DNA from: Myrica gale
Lineage: Eukaryota; Streptophyta; Magnoliopsida; Fagales; Myricaceae
Length of the DNA stretch: 64,000 nt
Assembly (NCBI GenBank): GCA_963930655.1
Contig: OZ005620.1
Coordinates: 18,171,001-18,235,000, forward strand
Reading direction: 5' to 3'
Positions 33,713-45,759 of this stretch are shown piece after piece (positions within the stretch are counted from its first letter, which is position 1; every line of letters begins with the position of its first letter). Position numbers and translations under genes: made by a program. The notes below the pieces were generated by a model. It was given only the letters and a program-made list of their open reading frames with translations, was not told the DNA's origin and did not search any database.

Positions 33713-36700
33713 CTACCCAGAGCTCTCACAGGAGCTCCCCAAGTTGGGGATTATATCTTGAACCAAAAGCCTGATTATATTGCTGCCCGATGATCTTGAA
33801 ACATCCGTGCACTCCTGCAGGTCTGCATCGCAGGCTATCAGTACCCACTCATGATCATCATCTAGATACTTGATATCGAATGTACCCACCTCCAGTTTCA
33901 ACCTCTTCGCCACTTCTTCTTTCAACTCCAAACTACCTGAACTCAAAGAGATCCGAAACCTAATTATATCCTCTCTATATTTTGCTTTTATTATCATGCT
34001 CTTCAGCTCTGTCCTTCCTGTAACATGGGGCATTGTGTAAGGAGTAACCATAGGTTGGTTAGGAGTCATATTGGGTTCTGGAGGGTTTGTCAGCAAAAAT
34101 TCAGGGACCTGCTCATCCAACACAGCATCTGCTACTGAAGGACACAGGTTTCTCAAGTCTTTTGAACTTCCAGCATCCTCAATTAGCATTCCTCCGAATG
34201 TTTCTTGTGCTTCTGTCATAAAAAAAGTATCGGGTATTGAGCATGTAGCTGATATATTTAACGGAACTGTAGGTTGATATGCCAATTCAGGTGAGCCTCC
34301 AACTTTTATGCATTGGTCCTTGATGGAAGAAACACATAGATTGTTTATCACTGTGGTTTCATTTTGGGGACTACCCTGACATGAGCCTTGTGAAGTAGGG
34401 GTTCCGGCACTCTCTTCACATGACCCACTCCCTGTCTTGGACCTTTTTGAGCCTTCACCAAGCTCTGGCGGAGACTTACTATGATCATGACCAAGTTTCT
34501 CTGGAATAAACATTCTTCCTCCTTGCAACTGGTCTTCTGTGCCAGCCTGTTCGTTACTTCTGTGTGTTCTACCGGTGGGTGATTCATTCTTTTCCTGAGG
34601 TTCAGAGGGTTTAAAGGATGGTGATGTTTGCTGATCGCACCTGTTCAAACTGGAAGGCTGAGAGCTAACAGCAACAGGAAGCGGATTTGGGGTGAGAGAA
34701 CTCAAACTGAATGCTCCTTCAGCACCTTGAACAGATTCAATTACACGCTTTAGCTTAGAGAGGGAATGGTTGACCTTTTTTATCTTGCGAGATGGCCATC
34801 GGGAGATCCCATGCTGCCTACAGATACGCTTCATTGTTGTAGGACAAACTGTAAAGCAAAGATTTTATAAAATTATACATCTACTTGCTATGGTAAATCA
34901 GGGATTCTATTTTTATGGATAACGAATTCAACGTCACCAGAATCATTGAAGAAAGATTGCAAGAAACAGTTTGTTAGTGTGTAAGCATACCTCCAAGGCT
35001 CTTTGCGGCATCTTTAAGACTACCAGAAAAATATTGTTGAAGAACTTCTAGACTAATTGATTTCTCAGTTTTTCCACGTTTTTTCTCTGATGTCTTTCTC
35101 ATCTCCTTATTCTGTAGAGAAGAAAAGTCATCGTGGCTTTCACCAGCATTGTTAACAAAAGGGCCTTTATCATTTATGTCATCTAGGTGCACCATATGTT
35201 CTATATTCAGCAAGCCATCAGGCATAGGTGGTAATTCAGCGCATAGACTAATTCGTACGGATTCCAGTCTTGAATCTACTCTTTCATCTGTACAAACTTG
35301 AACGATTTCAACAAATACTTCCTCTTCAAGTTCAATACCAGAAGCAACCTTAAGACTCTGGAAATGCTCCTTCATGGTTGCCAATAAGGAGCCCAATAAT
35401 ATGCGGTGTTCATAGAAGTTCGTGATTCCAGGAGGCAGAAAAAATTCTAGAATGTAATCATCATCTCCAGTATGACTGCTCTGTAAGCAGATAGCGAAAC
35501 AGCTGGCTAACCGAAACATGCGTGCATAGTGTACTAAGGGGTACTCGTTTTTGCAGAATAGGGTAATGTCTCCACAGAAGCAAGAGTTATGGGACAAAAA
35601 GGCTCTCCCTGCAAGTCCTTGACCCTTTTTCAAGTGATGCTCAACACAAGCGTCCCGGAAACGCCACATGCAAGCATCTACAACATAGAAAGAAGCATCA
35701 GTAGTGGACATGCAAACTTGTCCCATGCAACTACCATCAAAGCTACTACAGCTTTTCTTCAAACCACCTCCATGGGCCAGAATATGGCCATGCATGCATG
35801 GAAGCCAAGTCTGAGCTAACGGCAACTTGTGAGTTTCACATACCACCGTCAGTATCTCCAAAATTTCAGCCAGTGCATTCTGGCGACCTTCATTGCAGAT
35901 CTGGTTTAAAGCAGCACATATCTCTGTTAGAAAGAGGGGGAGGGGAATGAAGAATCCATATTCATCTTCCTGGTTTCTAAAAGAGTCGGACTTGACATTC
36001 ATGATAGTTGCAGCTCACCTGTGTGTTTGGATGATCCAATATCTTGGAACTTTTCAGATTTACTGCCTGCAGGAGAACAGAAATTATGTACTGAGGTATC
36101 TTGAAATGTCAAAGGTAAAAATCTCATGGGTAACGTTTTCTCCTTAGGAATCTCATAAAAAGTAGAATCATCATCTTATAGTCATCAATAAGAATACAGC
36201 ATGCTATTTGGCATGAAACGCATCAGGAAATGGGACCAACCTCAAGTGCTTTGCAGACTTTATCAACTTCAGCTGCATAGTTGATCTTTGATGTCGTCAT
36301 GACGAGCTCAAGTACACCAACACAGGACTGGCCAGAAGGCTCAAACACCGGCAACGCCAAGGATCCCTGAACATTGTAATTCTGGGCATGGTTACGACGT
36401 GGATACTCAGAGATGGAGTAATACTGCACATTTGGAGTCCATTCTGGTACCCTGTGAAGGAAAACACGGCCAGGAAGCCCAAGGAGATTATTGTTCTCCT
36501 CATCTGTGGGAAACGTATAAGTCTGAGAGACCATCCTATACGGATGAAGTCCATTGCTGTGTAGACCAAGAAAGAAAGGTTGCCCTGAAGTTGTGAGAAC
36601 ATGCCGACTTCCATTCTTTACAGGTATCCAAACCTGCGCAAGGACATTTTGTTCGGTTAAGTCTTTGAAGTACCGAAGTGCTTGCGTCATCCTCTCCTTG

Positions 36701-38703
36701 ATTACACAATACCCATCTGGATCGTCCAGGAGGCTTAAACCCAGCGGAGATGGAAGTCTTCTGTAATTGTCATTACTCACCACTGACCTTTCAGGTACTG
36801 AATTGGGAGTACCTGAGTATACCGAAACTTCAAAGTCAGAACCCAAAGCAGTGAACCTCTAAGTGAAGCCAAAATATCACCGAGAAATACTAATGAGAAA
36901 CTACAAGAGGTGCATAACTGTTGCATTTTGGCAATTGGATAACATTCAAATTCATCATATATATTAGAAAGTATCCCTAAAGGGTGAAGTATTGAGTTGA
37001 AGACTTGAATCACGGGCTTAGCAGGATCAACAACTGTCATCAGTTCATCAATACAGAGTGCTAAGCAATTGTCCATTTGATTGAACACAAAAGAAACCAA
37101 ACTCGAAGCTGATTAAATTTAGGCTATTTGGCTGCTGATGTAAAATAGAATATGGGCGTCGATCCTTGTCATTTGCTAACTTTCCTTTGTTTTATTATTA
37201 TTACTGTCATCGGCTTTTAGATTTTATGTTTTAGGTTTTTCTTTCTTTATGTTTTTATGGACTGTTATGGTCAAATTCATGCCTTGGTAGGATTGTACAG
37301 GTTAAGATCAACTTGATTGTGATTACCTGTATGATAAGTTTTCTGGCACCTATAATGTATAAGCTGGCGTATACATGTCCATGTATAGGTATTTATATGT
37401 ACATGTGTGTATACATATTTCACCGAAGTTCTGTTTGAGATTATCTTCTCCATCTGGTTGGAGTTCTTTCCTTGTGGAGGAACCCATATGGTTCCCAAAG
37501 TCTGCATCGATGACATGTTCTCCATTTGAATGGTATTCCCTCGTTAGTGGGTACATCTTCTATGATCTCATTGGTCGAATCCTTGATCTTGAAGATTGTT
37601 TTTCTCATGGAGATTAAATAGAGATTTTAAAAAGGTGCTACTTGTCTTAAATAAGTTTGCGAACAATGCAGCGGAGTGATGGAATGACATCAAATTTTTC
37701 ACAATGCAAAGGATGAGCCAGGAATCTGCTCTTAGCCTAGAATGAACATGACAGTGGCTAATTCTCTCTCCCCATGATTGTGATAAAATATGTGGTGTTT
37801 AAGTTTTTATCATAGACAACAAAACAAACCAATGCATTAGGATATAGTGTCTGAACCAGATTCAAAATTTTTTATATCAATCCTCAATTAGCAGCAATCG
37901 CAAATTAATTATAGGTCAAACAGAGTGAATTTCAAGTTATGCCATCTCCCGCATACAAGTGTGAGAAGCGAATGAAGTAATTCAAACAAGCAAAGCTTGT
38001 GTTCAATTGGAGTTAGTTCTTTCGATTACTCGCCAAAAACTGTGTCCTAATCAAGTGAAGGGGTCTTAATTTGAATCATGAATAAACATAAATATGGCCA
38101 TATAACCATATTTTTTTCTGTTTAATCTTCTTTTTCTCTTCATTTCGGATTCCATGCTTCATTTTCTTTGCCTTCTCCTCCAACTTCTCGGCAACTAAAC
38201 GAAGCTTAAAGAAGAAGGAAACAACAAGCACCAAGGTCGAGACTTTTACCTCACTCTAGTCTAATCAACATCCCAAACCAAACAATTCGAAAAGAAAATT
38301 ATAAACTTTCACCGCAACTTCTCCTAATCCAAACAAAGCAAAAACTATCATAATCCATTCCAAGAACTAACTCACAGGAGAGCAAGCGAGAGCAGTCCGG
38401 CAAAGCTGCGGTGGCAAGCGCTGCGCTGTCGTTTCCTTCAGCAAAGGCCCAGAGAGGTGAGAAGGGATGGTCGGAGCATGTCAGGTAGAGCGGTGATACG
38501 GGTTGGTTATTACTGCTGGAATTTGTTTTGCAGTCAGACATTACAGAGATCTGATCCAACGGCCATGTAGCATCGAAATCATCAAAGTCCATGATTAACA
38601 AATCCATTATCTCCTCCTCCTGCTCCTCCTCTTCTTCCTCCTCGATGGTTAGCCCCGTTGACTTGGGAGGGAAAGCGGATTCTTGTTCCTCCGGTCCGCA
38701 CAT
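33713..38703 (-). CDS. NIN-like protein (NLP6/7 type) transcription factor
   Basis: Five exons on the minus strand: 38703-38376, 36812-36241, 36066-36019, 35900-34991 and 34848-33713, in phase throughout, 997 residues. Features in order: an acidic N-terminus with LLIMDFDDFDATWPLDQI and SPLWAFAEG; the conserved nitrate-response/GAF-like region (GYCVIKERMTQALRYFKDLT, LAQVWIPVKNG, GLPGRVFLHRVPEWTPNVQY, ICNEGRQNALAEILEILTVV, GLKKSCSSFDGSCMGQVCMS, KGQGLAGRAFLS); the RWP-RK DNA-binding domain (ISLEVLQQYFSGSLKDAAKS, TTMKRICRQHGISRWPSRKI); and a C-terminal PB1 domain (AKYREDIIRFRISLSSGSLE, YLDDDHEWVLIACDADLQEC). NLPs bind nitrate-response elements and turn on nitrate uptake and assimilation genes; nuclear retention depends on phosphorylation of a serine in the region reading YRMVSQTY here (family knowledge). 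Intron 1 is 1.56 kb with no feature recognised. No damage. Confidence 0.95.
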
Positions 38704-38907
38704 TTTCTCGCGCTCGCTTGTTCCCGAGTTTTTTTTTTGTTTTCTCTAGGTGAAAGAGGAGAGTGAGGTAATCCAACCTGCACAGTGTAATAGACTTGTA
38801 CCAGTTGCTCGAAAACAAATTAAAATAATGGGGGTTTGATCCCGTGTGGCACCGCTCACGTACCCCAACTATGCAACACTGTCACTGCTCGTCATGCATA
38901 TAATTTA
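38704..38907. other. 5' flank of the NLP gene
   Basis: On the minus strand a run of A/G-rich sequence precedes the start codon. It holds the proximal promoter or 5' UTR; no clear TATA box was chosen. Confidence 0.4.
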
Positions 38908-39103
38908 GGGTGTGTCTGTGTTGTAAAATTTTTGATATTGTGTTTAGTGTTAGTATTGAGTTTAGTGAAAAAGTGAAGAGAGAGGTAATATTTTATAATT
39001 TTTGTCATTTTTTATATTTTTTATGGGAGAGAGAGATTATATTAGAGTATTTTATTAGGAGAGAGATAAAATTTTGAGTAAAATTTTGATCGCAAACGCA
39101 GCC
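38908..39103. mobile_element. Tourist-like MITE, copy 2
   Basis: GGGTGTGTCTGTG...CGCAAACGCAGCC, 196 bp, between TTA duplications (38905-38907 and 39104-39106). It lies in the NLP upstream region, in opposite orientation to copy 1. Confidence 0.85.
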
Positions 39104-39106
39104 TTA

Positions 39107-40359
39107 ATAACTTGACTCAAAGTTCATATATTAGGTTTATTTATGTTAGAGTTCCACCATGTAGCACTCTGCGAGTCTCTCTTAAAACAGACTTATTCGA
39201 TACGATGTAAAATGTCATAGAAAATTTGTGTCGTGCTATTTTAATACTAATTGATTTTTAATTTTAGAACGGTTTAAAATCTAAGTGGTAAAATTTCAAA
39301 CTTTAAAAAAAAAATAAAAAAATCTTGACTATCCAAACATAATAGATGAAAATCCAAAAGAAAAGATATTAATAAAGTCATGAATTAATCAAGCTAGAGG
39401 CTGTTCAAGAAAACAATATTCCCAGTCCCACTGGATCAGAGACAGAGAACACAGACCACAAACATAAATGAATGTTTCAAAAAGTTTTTCGGAAGACACC
39501 AATTAGTTCTTTGCATCCTCTCACACGAAATTGCTTTCATTTGCGAGAATGACATCTTAGGAACACGTTAGAGAAACAATTTCTACGTGTTGTGGCCCTC
39601 CCTCAGTGTCAGCAGGCAAGGAAGTAAACAAAATACGCAAGGAGACAGAAGATTGTCTAACTTGTCAGTCTAAATTAATACACTGTATACACATACACAT
39701 ACACACACAAGCATACATGTATGCAGTGGCAGAAGTAAGGTTAGCGTACCAGGGCGGCCGTAAAAAGATTTGTTATAATTTTTTTAAAAAGTATTGAAGT
39801 ATGTGTGAAAAGTTGTTGTAGTTTTGTGTTAAAGGTATTAATATTTGTGTATGACATTTATATTCTATATTATTAAATTAGTTGTATTTTGTTCTTTTGA
39901 AAACAAAATCAACTAAACATCATCAAATGGATTCTATTTATTTTGATGTCTAATTCTAAACATCATCAAATGGATTCTATTTATTTTGATGTCTAATTTG
40001 TTTCTTACTACTAATAGGAATACTACCATTTAATAATATTAAATTATAAATAATATAATGGGCACTACAAACAAAAGAACAAAAATTCTAAAGTGACAGT
40101 GAAACGCCAGAAAGCATATAACATTTTTTTATGAAATATATTTAAACGGAGTCAAACTGAAACTTCCATTCCGTAAACGCAATGAAAAAAAATGAAAACA
40201 GACATTATTCTTTTTGAAATAGAGTAGCGAGGAAACCAGAAAAGTTAATAAAATTGCATTATAAGTTGACATTACGAAGTTAATAAAATATTTAAAAATC
40301 CATTCCAAAATAGAATAGAGACACGGAGATCAGCTGAAGACTTTCCACTTGCTTTCGGG
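39107..40359. other. intergenic, AT-rich
   Basis: No gene. It contains a short CA-rich run near 39688-39715, the 43-bp duplication listed separately, and at 39724 a CAGTGGCAGAAGTAAGG word resembling a hAT end without a partner. Confidence 0.4.
39913..39998. repeat. perfect 43-bp tandem duplication
   Basis: Two identical units, 39913-39955 and 39956-39998, each starting CTAAACATCATCAAATGG and ending GATGTCTAATT. Identity suggests a recent slippage event or an assembly artefact. Confidence 0.9.
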
Positions 40360-40759
40360 TAGGGCCGAACAAAATCGGATCGAATTTATGGTCAGATTCG
40401 GTCTTATTTATGTAAATCTGGTCCGGTCCGGTCCATACCTCTTGATAAACCGGTTCAGACCGGACCAGATTTATTAATATAAATAAAAAAAATATATTTT
40501 TTAATACAAATTACAAACTTAAAAAGTTTAGTTTTAACCTAAACTAAAACTCTATATATTTATATGTCATTCCTCCTTCGAAATTAACTTTAAAAAATTG
40601 TAAAGAAAATTAAAAAATGAAAAAAAAATTGAAAAAAAATTGAAACCGGTCTGGACCGCATTTGAATAGACCATACCACTTATAAGTGGTCTGATCCGAT
40701 CCTCCATATAAGCACAACAATAAATTCGGTCTGACCGAATTTTCGATTGTGCAGCCCTA
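40360..40759. mobile_element. hAT-type MITE with 8-bp target duplication
   Basis: 400 bp from TAGGGCCGAACAAAATCGG to TTTTCGATTGTGCAGCCCTA (inverted ends), flanked by CTTTCGGG (40352-40359) and CTTTCTGG (40760-40767), an 8-bp duplication with one mismatch. It contains repeated GGTCCGGTCCGG / CCGGACC words. No coding content. Confidence 0.75.
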
Positions 40760-40767
40760 CTTTCTGG

Positions 40768-41194
40768 AGTTGCAACTTGCAAGATTCCCAATGATTTTTT
40801 AAAAAACAAAAATGAAAAAGGAGGACCGAGTGATACAACTTTCTATTTTTTATTTTTTTAATAAGGCTCGAATTAATGTGTGACACGTTGGCAGAAGTTT
40901 TTAATCAAATTGTTCAAACAAACTTAAAAAATATAGGAGAAATATTCTGTTAATTATAATAATTAAGCAAATAACTTGTCCCTTCCGCGATGAATAGAAA
41001 AAACCAAACCTTGCCTCGCTCTATTCCGTAAGAGAAAAAGACATGGCAAATGACATTGTTCACTGATAAGTGACAACTTCTAACACGACAAGTAATTAAT
41101 GGTAGAAAACTACATAGAATAATCAACAAAATACATCCAGATAAGAACAAGAAACCAACCATTACAAAGTTGCTGAGGATAGCAAAAAGAAAAT
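40768..41194. other. intergenic, no gene recognised
   Basis: AT-rich sequence between two elements. It ends in the left copy of the AAAAGAAAAT flank of the next element. Confidence 0.4.
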
Positions 41195-41959
41195 GGTTAA
41201 TGATAAAAATAGTCCCTGAGTTTTATATCCTTTATCGATTTGATCCTTCCGTCTAATTTAGTCTCCTCCGTGCATAGTCAATTAACAGTGGGTCACGTCA
41301 CCACCAATAAAAAAAATTCACTGTCCACTTGGAATATTCGTAAAAAAAATTCCGAACGGGGGAGACCCCGTTCGCGCGACAAAGGGAGCCCAGATCTGGG
41401 CTCCCCGTCGCTGGCGTGGGCGGCTCCACCGCTAGGGGTGGCCGGGGGCCTAGATCTGGGCTCCCTCGCGGTGGTGGGGTGAGAGGTAGCCCAGATCTGG
41501 GCTCCCCGTCGTCGAGGGGGCTCACGAGGGGTGGGCGGGGGGGCAGCGGGGGTGGCTTGCGGCCACCCCGAAGAGGGGAGCCCAGATCTGGGCTATCGGT
41601 GGCCGGGGTGGGTGGTTCCCGGCCACCCCTCGCGGTGGAGCTCCCACGCCTGCGACGGGGAGCCCAGATCTGGGCTCCCTTTGTCGCACGAATGGGGGGT
41701 CTCCCCCGTTCGGATTTTTTTTTACGAATATTTTAGGTGGACAGTGAATTTTTTTTATAAAAAAACATACACGTGTCGCGATTTTATTGGTGGTGATGTG
41801 GCCCACCGTTAGCTGACTGTGCACGGAAGAGACAGAATTGGACGGAAGGACCAAATCGATAAATTAGAATAACCTAAGGACTTATGTGACCAAAATAAAA
41901 ACTCATGGACCAAATCGATAAAGGGTATAAAACCTAAGAACTATTTTTGTCATTAACCC
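41195..41959. mobile_element. foldback (MULE-like) element with repeated 16-bp palindromes
   Basis: A 765-bp element with long inverted ends: GGTTAATGATAAAAATAGTC on the left and its near complement ending CATTAACCC on the right, continuing through TTTATCGATTTGATCC, ACCACCAATAAAA, CCGAACGGGGGAGACCCC and GCGACAAAGGGAGCCCAG on both arms. The direct flank AAAAGAAAAT is present on both sides (41185-41194 and 41960-41969), fitting the 9-10-bp duplication of Mutator-like elements. The centre is very GC-rich in an AT-rich region and carries the palindrome AGCCCAGATCTGGGCT four times (41387, 41488, 41579, 41661) plus a degenerate copy near 41447. Open frames across it arise from symmetry and are not genes. 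Confidence 0.8.
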
Positions 41960-41969
41960 AAAAGAAAAT

Positions 41970-42187
41970 TACAAATGGTTAGTGACAAATTAGCAATATC
42001 TTTCACCATCTTTTCTTGCTTTACTAACTTTAAGGTTACATACTGATCATAAACCCTAGCTTCCCATATAGGGAGAATTGGACAGAGATAAAGCAGCATG
42101 TTTCATTAAAAGAAAATGTATATTTTGTAAAGTCTAATATATTTTTTTTTTGATGGGTTTTGGATCGTCAAAATATAGTTTGTCTTA
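41970..42187. other. short intergenic flank
   Basis: Nothing recognised. Confidence 0.4.
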
Positions 42188-42375
42188 GGTTGTGTTTGTG
42201 TTGTAATATTTTTGATATGAGAATATGTGTTGATATTGGGTTTAGTGAAAAGGTGAAAAGAGAGGTAATTTTTTATATTTTTTTATATTTTTTGATAGGA
42301 GAGAGAGATTATATTGGATTATTTTATTAGGTGTGAGATAATATTTTGGAGAATATTAGGTTAGCAAACGAAGCC
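42188..42375. mobile_element. Tourist-like MITE, copy 3
   Basis: GGTTGTGTTTGTG...AGCAAACGAAGCC, 188 bp, between TTA duplications (42185-42187 and 42376-42378). Same orientation as copy 2. Confidence 0.85.
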
Positions 42376-43080
42376 TTAACCAAACAAACAATTAAAAAAA
42401 TTACATATAAGTATCTAGAGTCTCTTGATAATAGCAAAACAATAATTTCAATTAAGTTTTATATAGAGTTTCAATTAAATATAAGCTACAGGTCGTTTAA
42501 GAAATCACGTTCAATTGGTTGAGGCTAACGTGGAAATGAAGGGTGGCGTGTTAGATGGAAGCTGACGTGTAAAATTATTCCGTTAATTAGGGTGACAGAG
42601 GGTAACAGAAAGACTAAAATTTAAACGGAGTGAAAATTAAATGACTAAAAATTTGACTCATTAAGTTTAAGGACTAAAAATAAAAAGAGGGTAAAACCTA
42701 GTGACTAAAAAACAAATTTTCCTTTATTTAATGTTAATAATTATTTTATAGCCTATTTTATTCCTTTTAATACATAAATTCATTTTGTCACATGTTTAAA
42801 AAACATTTTAGGAGATCTACATAATAAAATATGGAATTAGAGACCTACGAGATGAATTACTTTTACATAATGAAATAGTTTTATGAATTTTGAAGTTGTT
42901 ATATGGAATTAGAACTAATGTTATGAAATTATATTTATGATTGTTATGATAATTATATTTTTATTGACTAAATCTAAGTAGTTTAGACATCTACTAGCAT
43001 ATGATTATAATGAGCATATATATTTATAATAATTAGTAATATAATACTATTTAATTATAATGTATTATTTAAATAGATTT
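42376..43080. other. AT-rich intergenic stretch
   Basis: No gene. ATTAAATGACTAAAA-type words (42640-42720) suggest more repeat debris. A matching left CACTACAA end for the repeats that follow was looked for and not found. Confidence 0.4.
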
Positions 43081-43140
43081 GTAGCAGCGGTTAAGGTAGC
43101 AGCGGTCACTGAAAGCCGCTATAGACCCTGCTGTTATCCC
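43081..43140. repeat. left flanking CACTA-family subterminal repeat
   Basis: GTAGCAGCGGTTAAGGTAGC, then GCAGCGGTCACTG and GCCGCTATAGACC; the same GCAGCGG / CCGCTATAGACC wording as 45760-46048 on the other side of the chimeric gene. Confidence 0.5.
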
Positions 43141-43141
43141 C

Positions 43142-45336
43142 GTGAATTCCCCATCCTTTTTTCATTTCCTTTCCGGCGCCATTCCCCATTTCCCGCCCAG
43201 CCCCAAATTCTCCGTTTCCCGTCCGTCTCTCTCTAATTCTCCCTCACGCCCTCTCCCGTCCGTCTTGGAGATTGCTGAGAGCGTCCGTGGTGTCGTATTG
43301 CGGGAGTCCTGTGGGGACTGTGGCGGCGAGTGACCTAGGGGATAAGCAGCTGTTGAATTATGATCAGGTCTTTATCAGGGACTTCGTCCCCTCGGCACTC
43401 ACGTTCTTGCTTAAGGGAGAGGGAGAGATTGTGAGGAACTTTCTCCTTCATACCTTGCAATTGCAGGTATGTTACCTACTAGATATTGGCATTCTCGTTT
43501 CTTCTTTGATCTATTATTTTATATTTTTACTGTAAAATATTTGTTCTTCTATCCCACGGTGTTTTTGTTCGTGTTTATCCTTTCTGCTAACTTTTAATCG
43601 ATTAGATTTGCATCCTGTTCGCAGCAGTCTGGGTTCTGGGTTTTCATGAGGATTTCTCTAATTTATTGTTTCCAACCTGGGGGGGTTTGCCGTTTCAAAA
43701 CATAATGTGGTTCGAATTCTTAAATTCCCCAATACCACGTCTTTTTTTTTCTTGGATTAAAATCGATTACGAAATATTTGCTCTTTGATGGGAGTTTGTT
43801 TCAGTGCTGTGATAAATTTCACATTTGTCTTTTTATTTTGTTTGAATTGGTTATACTGCATTTGGTTTTCTGGTGATAGGTTTTACGCGGTCTGGCATTG
43901 GTTAATCTCTGAAAATTTGGTGTCGTATATGCATTTTAGGTCCTTGGTTTCTTCTCAGTATTTTGTCTTTTTCCTTCTACCCCAGATAATGGCATCGAGT
44001 TTGAACGGATTGACGGTTGGAGACCCACTCCTTGAGAATCTCATGGAATCCCCAGCCAGGTCTGAAAGCATGTTCTTCCCCAGGTAACTTATCAACTGTC
44101 TTTCGATTTACTATATGTCTCTCAAGGATATTCTAATGATTTTGAAAAATAAAATGGTAAATTATGTGTTCTCTTTACTTTATTGTAGGGATGAGATAGC
44201 CTTCCAGTATTCACCCATGTCAGAAGATTCTGATGACTCCCGATTTTGTGAGCCTCCCATAAACACTTGCTCCTCCCAACCTGACAGATCAACCCGGTCC
44301 TTTCTAATGTGGCCTTTTGGCAAAGAGATTTGATAGCCATAGTTGACAGTTGAAGTATAAATTAATTGTTTTCTGAGGTACTGAACAATTTTGCCCTATT
44401 TGCATCTAATTCTGATCATTGTTTGTTTTAGAATGGAGTACAGCCTGAGAGTAGAAGCATAGAAACGCAAAGAAGTTTAGACAATGTTTCTGATAAAACC
44501 AAATCTTGGGAACTGGTAGAAATTGTTGAACCTGCCCAGTGTCAAGCAGTTACGTTGCCAGATACCATTGATCCCGCCAACAAGGTTCTTCATTTTCCCC
44601 TTTCTTATTTCTGTATGAAGATTAATTTTATAATAGATATAGTAGATCTTGTGCCATCAATTTTCAACTTAAAAATAGCCTCATTTGCTTGAAGGTTGCT
44701 CAACTCCTTTACATGAATTCTGGTATTGGCATTCTGGCACTTGGTTCAAATGGATTCCAGAAGCTTTGGAAGTGGACTCGGAGTGACCAAAACCCAAGTG
44801 GAAAGGTGATGGATTTTTATCTATACATTCCCGATCACATTTAAGCTCCTTTTAAGCTGCAGAACACATTCATCTGTATGTGTGCACATGTTTCTACATG
44901 CATAGTTTGGGTAGAATACTTGCAGCAATATACCATGAAAGATTTCTGAAATTATGTGCACCTTCCTATGGTTTCTATAATCACCATCAGCTTTGTAGAG
45001 CTGTATTTGGTACGGTCTTTTTGGGTATCATCAACAGAGTTTGTATTTGGATGGAAATTGCATTCATTTGCAGGTTATGACTACTTTTATGCCACCTCCG
45101 CCTGCCTCAACCTTTCTTGCTTTTCATCCTGAAGATAATAACATAATAGCAATTAGAATGGAGGACTCAATCGTTAACATTTATAATGTTAGGGTGGATG
45201 AGGTAATGAATATAAGCATCTTGTTATGTCTGATGTTATTGGTTTGAATTGTTCTGTTGATTGTCATAAGAAGTGAATCGCTCTGCACTAGGTCAAAACA
45301 AAATTAAAAGGTCACCAGAAGTCGATACCTTTCTAA
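43142..45336 (+). pseudogene. chimera of neutral-invertase, unknown and TOPLESS fragments
   Basis: Spliceable pieces in order. About 43266-43466: [55 protein letters not shown] then GTATGT; this is the N-terminal catalytic part of an organelle-type alkaline/neutral invertase. 43986-44083 and 44189-44333: IMASSLNGLTVGDPLLENLM, FFPR, DEIAFQYSPMSEDSDDSRF, ending in a stop; not recognised. 44432-44584, 44695-44805, 45074-45202 and 45292-45336: SWELVEIVEPAQCQAVTLPD, LLYMNSGIGILALGSNG, QKLWKWTRSDQNPSGK, VMTTFMPPPPASTFLAFHPE, NVRVDEVKTKLKGHQKS; this is a C-terminal WD40 piece of a TOPLESS/TPR co-repressor with an internal exon missing between GK and VMTTF. Neither enzyme nor co-repressor can be made. 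CACTA-like repeats flank it, so it looks transposon-assembled. Confidence 0.8.
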
Positions 45337-45759
45337 ATAAATCTTTTGTTTAGAACATGATGAGTACTATGATGATGAATAAGCATCTTACATAAATATT
45401 TTGTTTATTTCTATTTCTCATGTGATATTTTTTTTTTCAATTACAGGAATTCAAGATCGAAGATGTTGGTGTGTAAAAGGAGGAAGATTTTAATTGATTC
45501 TTGCTTATTGTGTTGTATTTGAATATTATAGTTGATCATTGCTTATTGCTATTTTATATTAGAAACTTGTTACTTTTTAGATTACTTGTAGAGATTCTTG
45601 TATTTGTTGTAAAACGTTATTAATATATAATAAATTATATTTTATTTTATTATCCTTGGTCTTTAAGTTTTTACATCCAATGAATTATGATTATTAAAAT
45701 AAATTTGTATTACCGATTAAAAAAGCATGTATATGAAAATATAGGAAAAAATTAGTAGT
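45337..45759. other. 3' tail of the chimera
   Basis: AT-rich. A short exon-like piece after TTACAG at 45447 (EFKIEDVGV and stop) and AATATATAATAAATTATAT near 45619 could be the end of a transcript. Nothing else recognised. Confidence 0.35.

Noticed and set aside
39724-39770. CAGTGGCAGAAGTAAGG resembling a hAT left end
   Set aside because: No opposite end or 8-bp duplication could be found downstream; kept only as a remark.
40065-40090. CACTACAAACAAAAG word that could be a CACTA end
   Set aside because: No inverted partner with the same wording, no matching 3-bp duplication with the end at 46048, and no subterminal repeats next to it.
41240-41854. Several overlapping open frames on both strands in the GC-rich foldback
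   Set aside because: They arise from the symmetric GC-rich sequence; no protein motif and no splice signals.
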